DNA of 64,000 bases from assembly GCF_042432815.1 (NCBI RefSeq), contig NZ_JBHLWM010000005.1:124001-188000 (forward strand), in the 5' to 3' direction. Positions 8,903-17,266 of the stretch are shown piece after piece. The position numbers and the translations under genes are program-made. The notes under the pieces were generated by a model. That model was not told the origin of the DNA and searched no databases. It was given only the letters and a program-made list of their open reading frames with translations. Every line of letters starts with the position of its first letter. Within the stretch, counting starts at the first letter, position 1. This stretch comes from Rhodopseudomonas telluris. GTDB lineage: Bacteria; Pseudomonadota; Alphaproteobacteria; Rhizobiales; Xanthobacteraceae.

Positions 8903-10078
8903 CTAGCTTTGGGCCGGACCAACGCTGTCGGCCATGCGCGCACCTCGGCTGCCGATCGGCCGCGGGTGCCCGGTGGTCGTATCGCGCTCCGTCTGATGTT
9001 CGATCTCTGCGTCGAGCTCGGCGCCGAGCAGGATGACGATCGCAGACATCCACAGCCAGGTCATGAAGCCGATCACGGCGCCGAGCGAGCCGTAGGTCTC
9101 GTTGAACTTACCGAAGTTGGCCGCGTAGAACGAGAACAGGCCGGACGCGAGTAGCCAGAGCAGCGCCGCCGCGCCGCTTCCCCAACTAATCCAGCGCCAC
9201 CGCGGCGCTTCGCGGCTCGGTCCGTAGCGATAGACCACCGCGAGGGCGAGCGCGAGGATCAGCAACATCAACGGCCATCGGCCGATCCGCAGCAGCACAT
9301 CGCCGAAGCCAGAAAGGCCGACCCATTGCAACACCACCGGAACGATGACGATCGAGGTGATCGCCGCGACGGCCAGCACGATACCACCCAGCGTGAAACC
9401 GAGCGAGATCGCGTTCAGTCTGAGAAAGCTCCGCTTCTCTTCTTCGCGATAGACGATGTTGAGCGTATCGAACAGCGACTTCACCGCCGCGTTGGCGCTC
9501 CACAGCGAGACAACCAGCCCGATCAGGAAGGTGAAGCCGAGGGTCTCGGCGCCTTTCGAGGCCACACGCGTCAGCTGATCGCGCGCGACATCGATCGCCC
9601 CGCTCGGCAAGAATCCGCTGAACTGGTCGAGATGTTTGGTGATGCTCGACGCATCGGAAAACAGGCCGTAGATCGCCACAAGCGCTGCCAGCGCCGGAAA
9701 CAGCGCGAGCAGACTGTAATAGGTCACGCCGGCCGCGAGCGACATGATGCGGTGAGCCGAGATGTTCTGAAACACCCGCAGCAGAATGTCCTTCCAGCCA
9801 CGCAAAGGGATCTCTGACGGGGTCGAGGCCGACCGGCCGCGATCGCCGGTCTCCGGAGCCGCGCTGCTGTTGTCGTCCGCGGCCGAGGCGAACTGATCAT
9901 TGCTCGCAGGCTGTCCGCTTCGCTCCCCATGGCCATCACGGTGGTGCCCGTGCGTCGTCAGCGGGGGACGCGGAAGCAGCCGGTCGGCAACCGCCGAAAA
10001 CGCGATCAGCAGCGCCACCCGCCCCAAACTCATGCCCTGCAGCCGCGAGTCCCGCCTGGTAATTTGAGTTTCGGACAT
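8903..10078 (-). CDS. YihY/UPF0761-family inner-membrane protein
   Basis: 391 residues. After an Ala/Ser-rich polar N-terminal region with one hydrophobic stretch, residues from about 95 carry the YihY fold: RVFQNISAHRIMSLAAGVTYYSLLALFPALAALVA (only the family core ITYYSLLALFP-type motif is diagnostic), then several membrane helices and the conserved GRWPLMLLILALALAVVYRYGP-type segment, ending with YGSLGAVIGFMTWLW. The family is often labelled BrkB or ribonuclease BN, but neither activity is established. It is convergent with cyoD, 14 bases apart, and appears monocistronic. Confidence 0.85.
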   Translation of the reverse strand: MSETQITRRDSRLQGMSLGRVALLIAFSAVADRLLPRPPLTTHGHHRDGHGERSGQPASNDQFASAADDNSSAAPETGDRGRSASTPSEIPLRGWKDILLRVFQNISAHRIMSLAAGVTYYSLLALFPALAALVAIYGLFSDASSITKHLDQFSGFLPSGAIDVARDQLTRVASKGAETLGFTFLIGLVVSLWSANAAVKSLFDTLNIVYREEEKRSFLRLNAISLGFTLGGIVLAVAAITSIVIVPVVLQWVGLSGFGDVLLRIGRWPLMLLILALALAVVYRYGPSREAPRWRWISWGSGAAALLWLLASGLFSFYAANFGKFNETYGSLGAVIGFMTWLWMSAIVILLGAELDAEIEHQTERDTTTGHPRPIGSRGARMADSVGPAQS

Positions 10079-10164
10079 TGACCTTGGATCCGTGAAGCCT
10101 GGAAGAGCTGCAACGGCTCATGCGGCTGGATCGTTCCTTGCAGGTCCGGGACGGAAGGCTTCCC

Positions 10165-11085
10165 TCAATCCCGCGGCGACCGCGATGCAGACAAATGCTC
10201 CGCCAAAAAGTCGCCAAGCACTTCGATCCGCACCGGTCGCACGCGCGCGCTGGGCGTGACGAAGTACAACCCGCCGCCGGGCAGACGCCACTCTGGCAGC
10301 AGGATTTCGAGGCGCCGGTCCGCCACATAGGGATCGGCGACGAACGACGGCAGCTCGGCGATGCCGAGCCCGTCGAGCAAGGCTGGTACCAGGGCGTCAA
10401 TGTTGTTCACCGCCAACGGGCCGACCGGGGTGACCGAAGCCACCTGCCCGTCCGCGTGGGTGAAGTGCCAGGTCCCGGTGCGCGCCCGGTAGGTGTAGCC
10501 GAGGCAGTGATGAGCGTTCAATTCAGAGGGCGATTGTGGCCGGCCGTTGCGCTTGACGTAACCCGGCGAGGCGACGAGATAGCGGTTGACCGGCCGCAAG
10601 CGACGGGCGATCAGCGATGAGTCCGGCAGCGCGGCGATCCGCAGTGCCGCGTCATAGCCGTCGCCGATCAGGTCGGTGGTGGCGTCGCTGAGATGCAAGT
10701 TCAGCGTGATCTCGGGATAGCGCCGGATGAATTGCGGAAGGATCGGGCTGAGTTCGCGCAGGCCGAACGACATCGGCACCGCGAGATTTACCGTCCCGCG
10801 CGGCCGACTGGAGAGCTCGCGGGCCGCGCTTTCCGCCTGCTCGGCCTCCGCCAGCACAAGTGCTGCTCGTTCGGCCAAACGGCGACCGAAGTCCGTCAGC
10901 GTCATCTTGCGGGAGCTGCGATTGAAGACCTGCGCGCCGAGCCGAAGCTCGAGCCGCGCGATCGCGCGTGACACCGTCGCGACCGAGAGATTGAGCGACC
11001 GCGCCGCGCCGGCGAATGACCGCTCTTCCGCCACCTTGGCCAGCAGCGCCAAGCCCTCGAAATCGGGAAGCTTCGAGATCGACAT
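10165..11085 (-). CDS. LysR-family transcriptional regulator
   Basis: About 306 residues. An N-terminal winged helix (FEGLALLAKVAEERSFAGAA, then VATVSRAIARLELRLG) is followed by a LysR substrate-binding domain of the CrgA/DsdC-like aliphatic-regulator group (RGTVNLAVPMSFG, LIARRLRPVNRYLVASPGY). The start at 11085 is preferred because AGGA lies 6 bases upstream; an ATG at 11112 would add 9 residues. It is divergent from the SDR gene with a short shared intergenic region containing the imperfect palindrome ATCGTT-N10-AATGAT (11112-11133). It therefore probably controls the SDR and the two following small genes. Confidence 0.9.
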   Translation of the reverse strand: MSISKLPDFEGLALLAKVAEERSFAGAARSLNLSVATVSRAIARLELRLGAQVFNRSSRKMTLTDFGRRLAERAALVLAEAEQAESAARELSSRPRGTVNLAVPMSFGLRELSPILPQFIRRYPEITLNLHLSDATTDLIGDGYDAALRIAALPDSSLIARRLRPVNRYLVASPGYVKRNGRPQSPSELNAHHCLGYTYRARTGTWHFTHADGQVASVTPVGPLAVNNIDALVPALLDGLGIAELPSFVADPYVADRRLEILLPEWRLPGGGLYFVTPSARVRPVRIEVLGDFLAEHLSASRSPRD

Positions 11086-11177
11086 CGACATTCCTGCAAC
11101 GATACTTTTCAATCGTTGCCATACCGGAATGATCGGCTCCGCACCATCCTGTCTCTTGTCAACAACAGGAGAGAGCC

Positions 11178-11933
11178 ATGGCTCAGAAACTCAACGGAAA
11201 GGTCGCTGTCGTGACCGGCGGCACGAGCGGCATCGGACTGGCGACGGCGAAACGCTTCGCGACTGAGGGCGCCCGGGTGTTCGTCACCGGCCGCCGCAAG
11301 GCGGAGCTGGATGCAGCGGTTGCCGCGATCGGCAAGAGCGCGACGGGCGTGCAGGCCGATGCGTCGAAGCTCAGCGATCTCGATCTGCTGTTCAAGACGG
11401 TGAAGGCAAAAGCCGGCGGCATCGACGTGCTATTCGCGAATGCCGGCGGCGGCTCGATGCTGCCGCTCGGCCAGATCACCGAGCAGCAATACACCGACAC
11501 GTTCGATCGCAACGTCAAAGGCGTTCTATTCACCGTGCAGAAAGCGTTGCCGCTACTGCGCGACGGCGCCTCGGTCATTCTGACCGGATCAACGGCCGGC
11601 ACCGAAGGGACTGCGGCCTTCAGCGTCTACGCGGCTTCCAAGGCTGCCGTGCGCTCGTTCGCGCGCAACTGGATCCTCGACCTCAAGGACCGCCGCATTC
11701 GCGTCAATACGCTCAGCCCCGGTGCCACCAAGACCCCGGGTCTGGTCGAGCTCGCCGGCCCGGACGCGGCCCAACAACAAGGCCTGCTGGACTATTTGGC
11801 GTCCCGAGTCCCGATGGGCCGCGTCGGCGATCCGGACGAGATCGCCAAGGCCGCGGTGTTTCTCGCCTCAGACGACGCCAGCTTCGTGAGCGGCATCGAA
11901 TTGTTCGTCGACGGCGGACAGGCTCAGGTCTGA
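11178..11933 (+). CDS. Short-chain dehydrogenase/reductase (SDR) family oxidoreductase
   Basis: 251 residues, a classical SDR. It has the nucleotide-binding TGGTSGIG at residues 13-20, the NAG motif at 88-90 and the catalytic Ser138, Tyr151 and Lys155 in YAASK. The C-terminal FVSGIELFVDGG is typical. An Arg after strand 2 (TGRRK) suggests NADP(H). The substrate is unknown. The SD AGGAGAG is 6-7 bases upstream. It is the first gene of a three-gene cluster with two SnoaL-like proteins and lies divergent to a LysR regulator, the common layout of an inducible quinone/aldehyde detoxification unit. Confidence 0.92.
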   Translation: MAQKLNGKVAVVTGGTSGIGLATAKRFATEGARVFVTGRRKAELDAAVAAIGKSATGVQADASKLSDLDLLFKTVKAKAGGIDVLFANAGGGSMLPLGQITEQQYTDTFDRNVKGVLFTVQKALPLLRDGASVILTGSTAGTEGTAAFSVYAASKAAVRSFARNWILDLKDRRIRVNTLSPGATKTPGLVELAGPDAAQQQGLLDYLASRVPMGRVGDPDEIAKAAVFLASDDASFVSGIELFVDGGQAQV

Positions 11934-12026
11934 AAGCCGGCCGATTCAGCTCACGGACGGGCGCCGCGACGGCTGCCGTTCGTGAGCTCCCCTGAGGCCC
12001 CTCCTTCAATCAGAAAGACATCTATC

Positions 12027-12467
12027 ATGACCGAGAATGAACGCATCATCCGCCATCTCTACGACGTCGCCGAAGTCCAGGACGCTCAGGCCTTCACTGC
12101 GCTGTTCACCGCGGACGGCTATTTCTGGGACGTCTCCGCCGGCGCGCGCTACTACGGTGAGGATATCGGCAAAACCGTCGAAATTTACGCCATCGCCTTC
12201 CCGGACATGCACCGCGCGCTCGAGCGCGTCTACGTCAGTGGCGACACCGTGATCGTCGAGTTGTCGCTCAACGGCACCCACAAGGGTCCCCTCGCCCTGC
12301 CCGCCGGCACGATCCCGGCGACCGGCAACGAGATACACGCGCCGTGTTGCGACGTCTTTCAGCTCGAGGACGGCAAGGTAAAGTCCTTCCACTGCTACAC
12401 GGCCGGGACCATCATGCTGGGACAGCTCGGCGTGCTGGCCAATCTCCAGGCTGCGATCGGCGGCTGA
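12027..12467 (+). CDS. SnoaL/NTF2-like polyketide-cyclase-fold protein
   Basis: 146 residues matching the NTF2-like cone fold: an N-terminal helix pair (RIIRHLYDVAEVQDAQAF), TADGYFWDVSAG, a mid-protein strand set (VYVSGDTVIVELSLNGTH) and the closing DVFQLEDGKVKSFHCY. The family includes SnoaL-type cyclases and many uncharacterised enzymes. The ATG at 12027 follows an AGAAAG; the frame extends upstream without domain features. Its job next to the SDR is unknown. Confidence 0.82.
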   Translation: MTENERIIRHLYDVAEVQDAQAFTALFTADGYFWDVSAGARYYGEDIGKTVEIYAIAFPDMHRALERVYVSGDTVIVELSLNGTHKGPLALPAGTIPATGNEIHAPCCDVFQLEDGKVKSFHCYTAGTIMLGQLGVLANLQAAIGG

Positions 12468-12540
12468 GCGATCGGCTTTCGTCACCAACGACGGCGAGGT
12501 GCGACGACCGCAGCCGCCGCTTCGATTCAAGGAGAGAAAC

Positions 12541-12912
12541 ATGTCGACCGAACCAGACTACGATCATCTGCTGCGATCCAATCTTCAACGCGTGTTCAAC
12601 GAACGCGATCCTGCGGCGCGCGCAACCGCTCTCGACGAACTCTACGTCGCCGAGCCGACGATGTTCGAACCCGACGCCGTGGTGCATGGTCGCGCCGAAA
12701 TCTCGCGCATTGCGGGACAGTTGCTCGAGCGGTTCGGGCCGGACTTTGCTTTCACGCCTATCGGTTCGGCGGTCGGCCACCACGGCCTTGCACATCTCGC
12801 CTGGCAGGCCGGTCCGAACAACGGACCCGTGGCGGTGACCGGAGCCGACGTTGCAGAGATCCAAGACGGCCGGATTGCACGGTTGTGGGTGCTGTTAAAT
12901 CCGCCCACTTAG
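12541..12912 (+). CDS. SnoaL/NTF2-like protein (second copy type)
   Basis: 123 residues with an NTF2-like pattern (NLQRVFNERDPAARATALDELY, FEPDAVVHGRAEISRIAGQLLERF, VTGADVAEIQDGRIARLWVLL). The SD AAGGAGAG lies 6 bases before the ATG at 12541. It is the last gene of the SDR cluster and is convergent with ccmH. No catalytic assignment is possible from sequence. Confidence 0.82.
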   Translation: MSTEPDYDHLLRSNLQRVFNERDPAARATALDELYVAEPTMFEPDAVVHGRAEISRIAGQLLERFGPDFAFTPIGSAVGHHGLAHLAWQAGPNNGPVAVTGADVAEIQDGRIARLWVLLNPPT

Positions 12913-12935
12913 GCTGCGCGACGCGCGCTGCAGAG

Positions 12936-13430
12936 TCAGATGCGGCCGGTTTCGGCCGGATCATTCAGCAACTGCTGCAGCCGCGCGTGCTCTTCGGCGT
13001 TGAGCGGCACCGGAGTGGCGGCTTCGGCGGCGCGACCGCGCCGACGGATGTGCAGCCACAGCGCCAGCCCGCCGCCGATCAGCACCAGCGGCGGGATCAG
13101 CCACAGGATCAGGGTGTGCGCCTCAAAGCGCGGCTTCAGCAGCACGAATTCGCCATAGCGGGCGACCAGATAATCGAGCACCTGCTTGTTGCTGTCGCCG
13201 GCGGCAATGCGTTCGCGCACAAGCAGACGCAGATCCTTGGCGAGCGTCGCGTCGGAGTCGTCGATCGACTGGTTCTGGCACACCATGCAGCGCAGCTCGC
13301 GCGACAGCTCGCGCGCGCGGGCTTCCTTCGCCGGATCGGCCATCACCTCGTCGGGCTGCACCGCATAAGCGAGCGGCGTGGAGCAAGCCACAGCGAGCAC
13401 GATCCCGAGCGCGGCGATCAGCTTGCGCAT
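12936..13430 (-). CDS. ccmH: Cytochrome c maturation protein CcmH
   Basis: 164 residues. A signal peptide (LIAALGIVLAVACSTPLAYA) is followed by the redox motif LRCMVCQNQSI, whose two cysteines reduce apocytochrome c or receive electrons via CcmG. A C-terminal transmembrane helix (LILWLIPPLVLIGGGLALWL) anchors it. It is the last gene of ccmI-ccmE-ccmF-ccmH and starts 4 bases after the ccmF stop. Confidence 0.95.
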   Translation of the reverse strand: MRKLIAALGIVLAVACSTPLAYAVQPDEVMADPAKEARARELSRELRCMVCQNQSIDDSDATLAKDLRLLVRERIAAGDSNKQVLDYLVARYGEFVLLKPRFEAHTLILWLIPPLVLIGGGLALWLHIRRRGRAAEAATPVPLNAEEHARLQQLLNDPAETGRI

Positions 13431-13434
13431 CGCC

Positions 13435-15417
13435 TTACTCCGCGGGTTGCAGCGCGCGCTGCGGCTTGGCGGGCTTTGGCGCGCCGACGCGAAGCCGGCG
13501 GTCGGACAGCGACAGCAATCCACCGAACGCCATCAGCAGCGGGCCGTACCAGATCAGCAGCACCAGCGGCTTGTGATAGATCCGCACCGTTACGGCGCCT
13601 TCGGCATTGATATCGCCGAGCGAGACGTAGAGCTGGCTGAAGCCGCGACTCATCAGCGCCGCCTCGGTGGTCGAGGTGCCGCGGGTCGAGAAGCTTCGCT
13701 TCGACGGCGTCATCACGCCGAGCGGTTTGCCGGCCTCGCTGACCGAGAACACGGTCTGCAATTCGCGATAGTTCGGCCCCTGCCGCTGCACCGCGCCTTC
13801 GAATTTCAGGTCGTAGCCGGCGAGCCGCGCGGCATCGCCTTCCTTCATCGCGGCGATGTGCTCGCTGTTCCAGGTGGTTTCGCAAACGATGCCGATCAGC
13901 GCCACGCCGAGACCGGCATGCGCGAACATCGTGCCCCACGCCGAACGCGGCAGGCCGCTGGCGCGGCGCCAGGCGATACGCGGTGAATTGCGCAGCAGCC
14001 CGGTGCGCTCGACGATATCGACCAGCGCGCCGATGATCACGAACACCGCAAGCCCGATCGCCAGCGGCGCCAACACGGCACCGCCCGTCGTCCAAGCGAA
14101 CACGAACGCGATGGCGACGAGCGCGACCACGCCGGCGGCGATCAGCCGCTGTGCCGCGCCGAGCAGGTCGCCGCGCTTCCAGGCCAGCAGCGGCCCGAAC
14201 GGCACCGCCAGCATCAGCGGCACCATCAGCGGCCCGAAGGTGAGATTGAAGAACGGCGCGCCGACCGAGATCTTGTCGCCGGTGACGACTTCCAGCGCCA
14301 GCGGATACAGCGTGCCGACGAACACCGTGGCGCAGGCGGTGGTGAGGAACAGATTGTTCAGCACCAGCGCGCCTTCGCGCGAGATCGGCGCGAACAGCCC
14401 GCCCTGCTTCAGCGACGACGCGCGCCAGGCGAACAGCGACAGGCTGCCGCCGATGAACACGCACAGGATCATCAGAATGAACACGCCGCGCGACGGGTCG
14501 GTGGCGAAGGCATGCACCGAAGTGAGCACGCCGGAGCGGACCAGGAAGGTGCCGAGCAGCGACAGCGAGAAGGTCAGGATCGATAAGAGGATGGTCCAGA
14601 CCTTCAGCGCGTTTCGCTTCTCCATCACCAGCGCGGAGTGCAGCAGCGCGGTACCGGCGAGCCACGGCATCAGCGAGGCGTTTTCGACCGGGTCCCAGAA
14701 CCACCAGCCGCCCCAGCCGAGTTCGTAGTAGGCCCAGTACGAGCCCATCGCGATGCCGAGCGTCAGGAAGATCCAAGCCATCAGCGTCCACGGCCGCACC
14801 CAGCGTGCCCAGGCGGCGTCGAGCCGGCCTTCGATCAGCGCCGCGGCGGCGAACGAGAACGAGATCGAGAACCCGACATAGCCGAGGTAGAGCAGCGGCG
14901 GATGCACCGCGAGGCCGATGTCCTGCAGCACAGGATTGAGGTCGCGCCCCTCGATCGGCGGATTGGGAATGCGCAGGAACGGGTTCGAGGTGATCAGGAT
15001 GAACAGATAGAACGCGCTGGCGATCCAGGCCTGCACCGCCAGAACATGGGCGCGCAGCGACAGCGGGAGGTTGTTGCCGAACAGCGCGACCATCCCGCCG
15101 AACAGCGCCAGGATCGACACCCACAGCAGCATCGAGCCTTCGTGGTTTCCCCACACGCCGGTGATCTTGTAGAGTAGCGGCTTGGCCGAATGCGAATTCT
15201 CGTAGACGTTCACCACCGAGAAGTCGGAGGTCACGTTCAGCCAGACCAACGCGGCGAACGACAGCGCGACGAACGCGAACTGCGCCAGCGCGCTGGAGCG
15301 CGCCACATTCATCAGCCCGCCGTCATTGAGCCGCGCGCCGAGGATCGGCACCGTCGACTGGATCAGCGCCAGCGCGAGCGCCAGCACTAGCGCATAGTGC
15401 CCGGCCTCGGCGATCAC
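13435..15417 (-). CDS. ccmF: Haem lyase component CcmF
   Basis: 660 residues, strongly hydrophobic, with about 15 helices. The WWD haem-handling motif is visible (GWGGWWFWDPVENASLMPWL), as is the conserved GVWGNHEGSMLLWV. It joins CcmH/CcmI in attaching haem to apocytochrome CXXCH sites at the periplasmic face. It starts with GTG and overlaps the ccmE stop (GTGA), so translation is coupled. Confidence 0.95.
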   Translation of the reverse strand: MIAEAGHYALVLALALALIQSTVPILGARLNDGGLMNVARSSALAQFAFVALSFAALVWLNVTSDFSVVNVYENSHSAKPLLYKITGVWGNHEGSMLLWVSILALFGGMVALFGNNLPLSLRAHVLAVQAWIASAFYLFILITSNPFLRIPNPPIEGRDLNPVLQDIGLAVHPPLLYLGYVGFSISFSFAAAALIEGRLDAAWARWVRPWTLMAWIFLTLGIAMGSYWAYYELGWGGWWFWDPVENASLMPWLAGTALLHSALVMEKRNALKVWTILLSILTFSLSLLGTFLVRSGVLTSVHAFATDPSRGVFILMILCVFIGGSLSLFAWRASSLKQGGLFAPISREGALVLNNLFLTTACATVFVGTLYPLALEVVTGDKISVGAPFFNLTFGPLMVPLMLAVPFGPLLAWKRGDLLGAAQRLIAAGVVALVAIAFVFAWTTGGAVLAPLAIGLAVFVIIGALVDIVERTGLLRNSPRIAWRRASGLPRSAWGTMFAHAGLGVALIGIVCETTWNSEHIAAMKEGDAARLAGYDLKFEGAVQRQGPNYRELQTVFSVSEAGKPLGVMTPSKRSFSTRGTSTTEAALMSRGFSQLYVSLGDINAEGAVTVRIYHKPLVLLIWYGPLLMAFGGLLSLSDRRLRVGAPKPAKPQRALQPAE

Positions 15418-15902
15418 TTGCCCGGCTCCGCGGCGCTGGCGGAGGCGGCGCCGGATGGTTTCTTCTCGTAATCGTCCTTCCAGTGGCCCTGCTTCTTCAG
15501 CGCGTCGGCCACTTCCTTCGGCATATAGGTCTCGTCGTGCTTGGCCAGCACGGTGTCGGCCTTGAACACGCCGGTGTTGTCGAGCGCGCCTTCCGCCACC
15601 ACACCCTGCCCTTCGCGGAACAGGTCGGGCAGGATTCCCTTGAACGCAACCGGTACGGCGGCTTCGCCGTCGGCGACCTTGAACGACACTGCGAGGTGAT
15701 CGCCGCGCTGCAGCGAGCCGGGTTCGACCACGCCGCCGAGGCGGAAGCGCTTGCCGACGCCGATATGCTGTTCGAACACCATCTTGGGCGTCGAGAAGAA
15801 CACGATCGAGCCGCGCAGCGCATTCAGCACCAGCCCCACCGCGATCGCGAGCACCACGCCCGCGCCGCCGATCATCAACAACCGCCGCTGCTTCCGCGTC
15901 AT
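15414..15902 (-). CDS. ccmE: Haem chaperone CcmE
   Basis: 162 residues. A single N-terminal membrane anchor is followed by the OB-fold domain, with the haem-binding histidine in VLAKHDETYMP and the C-terminal tail typical of the family. It carries haem from CcmABCD to CcmF. It lies 100 bases downstream of ccmI and overlaps ccmF. Confidence 0.95.
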   Translation of the reverse strand: MTRKQRRLLMIGGAGVVLAIAVGLVLNALRGSIVFFSTPKMVFEQHIGVGKRFRLGGVVEPGSLQRGDHLAVSFKVADGEAAVPVAFKGILPDLFREGQGVVAEGALDNTGVFKADTVLAKHDETYMPKEVADALKKQGHWKDDYEKKPSGAASASAAEPGK

Positions 15903-16002
15903 TGCCAGATCCTGTCCCGGCGCCGAAAATCGGCGCTTCGATCACGAGCGATGCTTGGCGCACAATTCTGTCGGAAAAACCGCACGCGCACCGATTTCGT
16001 CC

Positions 16003-17106
16003 TCACCCGTCGAGCCCGAGGTTCTTGAGACCCTCGTTGAGCTGCTTCAGCCGCTCGGCATTGCCGGCGACCGCCTGCCGTGCCTCGGCCTGCGCGCTCT
16101 TCGCTTTGTCGGCTTCGCCCAGCACCATATAGGCGCGCACCAGTCGCAGCCATCCTTCGACATCGTCGCCGTTCTGCTTCAAGCGCGTCGCGAGCTTGTC
16201 GACCATGCCGCGGATCATCGCACTGCGGTCGGCCTCGCTCATGGTCTTGGCGGACGCGATGGTTTCGTCGGGCAGCGCCGGCAGCGGCGTTCCCTCGACG
16301 CGCGCGACCTGCGCCTGCAGCATCGGCCGCCACGGCGCATCGGCGGGCGCCTTGTCCAGCATCGCGCGCCACATCGCGGCGGCGTCCTTCGGCCGGCCGT
16401 CCTGCTCGGCGGCGAGGCCGAGGAAGTAGCGCGCCTTCACGTCGTCGGCGTTCATCGCCACCGCGCGCTCGAACTCGGCCTTCGCCTCGGTGGTGACCAC
16501 GCCGCCCGCCGCCATTGCCAGCACTTCGCCGAGATCGGCGTGGCGGTCGGCGGACTCGCCCGCATAGGTCAGCGAATTGCGATAGGCGCGCGCCGCATCG
16601 TCGAGCCGGCCGAGCTTGGTCAGCACCGGCGCCAGCACGGTCCAGCCGCGGCCGTCGCTCGGATTCTTTTCGAGATGCGCCTCGACCTGCGCGACCAGGT
16701 TTTCCAGCGGCTGCGACGCGCTTGCCGTCTTGGTGCGCTGCGCCAGCGGATCGTCGGCCATCATCGGCGAGCCGATCGGCAGATAGACGGCGAGTGCGAG
16801 CGCCGGCAGCCCGAGCAAGGCGAGCACCGCAACGCCGCGCCGCCAGCCGCGGCGCGAGGTCGCCGGCGCGGCGCGTTCGGCATCGGCGCTGGCCAGCAGC
16901 CGCCGGCCGATTTCGACCCGGGCCGCCGCCGCTTCCGCCGGCCCGATCAACCCGATCTGCGCGTCGCGATCGACCTCGGCGAGCTGGTCCTTGTAGACCG
17001 CCGCCTCGCTGCCCTCACGCTGCCGCGCCGCGCCGCGCCCGAGCGGCCACAGCACGGCAAACGCCGCGATGGCCGTCATGATCGCGAACACAAACCAGGG
17101 CGACAT
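16003..17106 (-). CDS. ccmI: Cytochrome c maturation protein CcmI (CycH type), TPR protein
   Basis: 367 residues. It has an N-terminal hairpin of two transmembrane helices (WFVFAIMTAIAAFAVLWPLG and VAVLALLGLPALALAVYLPIG) around a cytoplasmic leucine-rich loop, then TPR repeats (GRGWTVLAPVLTKLGRLDDAARAY, FERAVAMNADDVKARYFLG, VEGWLRLVRAYMVLGEADKA). The family delivers apocytochrome c to the CcmF/H lyase. The start at MSPWFVF is chosen over an upstream open extension because it precedes the membrane segment. It is the first gene of ccmIEFH; a FixK-type box lies 138 bases upstream. Confidence 0.92.
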   Translation of the reverse strand: MSPWFVFAIMTAIAAFAVLWPLGRGAARQREGSEAAVYKDQLAEVDRDAQIGLIGPAEAAAARVEIGRRLLASADAERAAPATSRRGWRRGVAVLALLGLPALALAVYLPIGSPMMADDPLAQRTKTASASQPLENLVAQVEAHLEKNPSDGRGWTVLAPVLTKLGRLDDAARAYRNSLTYAGESADRHADLGEVLAMAAGGVVTTEAKAEFERAVAMNADDVKARYFLGLAAEQDGRPKDAAAMWRAMLDKAPADAPWRPMLQAQVARVEGTPLPALPDETIASAKTMSEADRSAMIRGMVDKLATRLKQNGDDVEGWLRLVRAYMVLGEADKAKSAQAEARQAVAGNAERLKQLNEGLKNLGLDG

Positions 17107-17243
17107 GGGTGAAGGGTTCCGGGGTGAAATGCGCGAGCGCCGGGTTGCGGCACGTTCAAAAACCGGCCGGGTTACACCATGGCAAGACCGGTGGCGCAAT
17201 TGACATTTGCGACACCGGGATACGGCACTGCAGCACGCAAATC

Positions 17244-17257
17244 TTGATATGAATCAA
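17244..17257 (-). promoter_or_regulatory. FixK/FNR/CRP-type box upstream of ccmIEFH
   Basis: A perfect palindrome TTGAT-N4-ATCAA lies upstream of ccmI, 138 bases from its start codon, on the side from which the minus-strand operon is transcribed. FixK2/FNR-family control of cytochrome c maturation under low oxygen is well known in rhizobia. The site is also just past the 3' end of the upstream gene, so ccmI is the only plausible target. The motif is symmetrical. Confidence 0.7.
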
Positions 17258-17266
17258 GCGGCGAGA

